Source of the DNA: Deferribacteraceae bacterium
GTDB taxonomy: Bacteria > Chrysiogenota > Deferribacteres > Deferribacterales > JAISNW01
Reading direction: 5' to 3'
NCBI GenBank assembly: GCA_031276055.1
Contig: JAISNW010000032.1
Location: 1-5,338 of the forward strand
Length of the DNA: 5,338 nucleotides
The notes beneath the pieces are model-generated. The model searched no databases. It was given only the letters and a program-made list of their open reading frames with translations, and was not told where the DNA came from. The first letter of the stretch is position 1. Each line of letters opens with the position of its first letter. Positions 5,003 to 5,338 of the stretch are shown here, piece by piece. A program made the translations under genes and the position numbers.

Positions 5003-5338
5003 CTATTCCTCCCTGCCGTAAAAGTTTAGCAGCTGTTTTACCCCCTGAGTATGCTCGGCTCTTATATGCGAAGATTGCATCAGATATTCGTTCGGCGCAT
5101 TATCGCCTTCCAACACGCCATTTCGGATAGCGGCATTATACATATAGCAAGGTTCGGCTCTGCCGCCGCTATCGTAATATATATCGTAAAACATGCTCCC
5201 AATAGGTATCGTTTCATTGATGGGTGTTTCATCTCGGTTGTCAAAGAGTTCACAGGAAAACTCTCGAGTTCCTAGATAAGGCCTTCTGTAGCACTGCCCT
5301 TTTTGAACACGATCCCTAAAGATCGTTTCATATTTTTT
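5003..5338 (-). CDS. cas5c: Cas5c (Csd5/Cas5d), crRNA-processing endoribonuclease, C-terminal part
   Basis: In type I-C, Cas5c replaces Cas6: it cuts the repeat hairpin and stays bound to the 5' tag in Cascade. The reading frame is open from the window edge to the TAG at 5003-5005, giving 111 residues of a protein usually a little over 200. The start lies outside. Visible landmarks are KGQCYRRPYLGTREF, GSMFYDIYYDSGG, and NGVLEGDNAPNEYL, matching the second half of Cas5c. The ATG at 5192-5194 (MFYDIYY) is internal, because the conserved KGQC...REF block precedes it in frame. The catalytic tyrosine known near residue 46 of the family is outside the window; the catalytic Lys-His pair would lie at or just beyond the edge. 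cas8c follows after 2 bp. Confidence 0.95.
   Translation of the reverse strand, partial: KKYETIFRDRVQKGQCYRRPYLGTREFSCELFDNRDETPINETIPIGSMFYDIYYDSGGRAEPCYMYNAAIRNGVLEGDNAPNEYLMQSSHIRAEHTQGVKQLLNFYGREE
5008..5012 (-). promoter_or_regulatory. Shine-Dalgarno of cas8c
   Basis: GGAGG on the minus strand, within a longer purine run, lies 7 nt before the cas8c ATG and overlaps the final codons (Arg-Glu-Glu) of cas5c. It supports the start chosen for cas8c and initiation separate from cas5c. Confidence 0.85.

Noticed and set aside
5003..5194. A 63-residue gene starting at the ATG at 5192-5194
   Set aside because: The frame stays open to the window edge and the residues upstream carry the conserved KGQC...PYLG.REF block of Cas5c, so the ATG is internal.
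793..5275. Plus-strand open frames opposite cas1, cas7c, cas8c and cas5c
   Set aside because: All lie antisense to clearly recognised cas genes, lack protein-family features and show no convincing start signals.
1..5338. A previously undescribed defence system
   Set aside because: Every gene maps to a standard type I-C component in the standard order, with no extra gene between or within them other than the known internal Cas11c.

Overview
This window is almost entirely a type I-C CRISPR-Cas locus (Cas5c/Cas8c/Cas7c effector plus Cas4-Cas1-Cas2 adaptation), read on the minus strand. From right to left, in the direction of transcription, it contains: the C-terminal part of cas5c (5003-5338, cut by the window edge); cas8c (3228-5000), with a nested internal start for the small subunit Cas11c (3228-3614); cas7c (2393-3235); cas4 (1772-2386); cas1 (765-1775); cas2 (475-768); an A+T-rich leader (304-474); and five 32-bp repeats with four complete spacers (6-303). 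The array probably runs past the left edge, because the last visible repeat is undegenerated. cas3 normally lies upstream of cas5 and would be beyond the right edge, so it is not visible here.

The genes are packed as one operon. Neighbours overlap by 4 to 8 bp or are 2 to 6 bp apart. cas8c, cas7c and the internal cas11c start have strong purine-rich Shine-Dalgarno sites. cas4, cas1 and cas2 have none that is obvious and look translationally coupled, cas1 and cas2 through ATGA stop-start overlaps. The effector genes therefore look more strongly initiated than the adaptation genes.

How the parts should work together, from knowledge of the family: Cas4, Cas1 and Cas2 select, trim and insert new spacers at the leader end (near 303). 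The array is transcribed leftwards, and Cas5c cuts the precursor at the base of the repeat hairpin. Here the stem is 7 bp and is followed by exactly 11 nt, matching the 11-nt 5' tag known for type I-C. Cas5c, Cas7c, Cas8c and Cas11c then form Cascade on the crRNA and recruit Cas3 to DNA targets.

The organism is most likely a bacterium, perhaps a Firmicute (Bacillota/Clostridia-like). The grounds are the moderate A+T-leaning composition, the strong AGGAGG-type ribosome binding sites and the sequence style of the Cas proteins. This is a weak inference.

I did not find a new kind of system. The points that reward a second look are: the clear internal cas11c start with a perfect AGGAGG; a CxxC...CxxC pair in Cas8c; two spacers that are themselves strong inverted repeats; a plus-strand terminator-like hairpin in the end of cas2; and a repeated TTGAGCTA motif in the leader.
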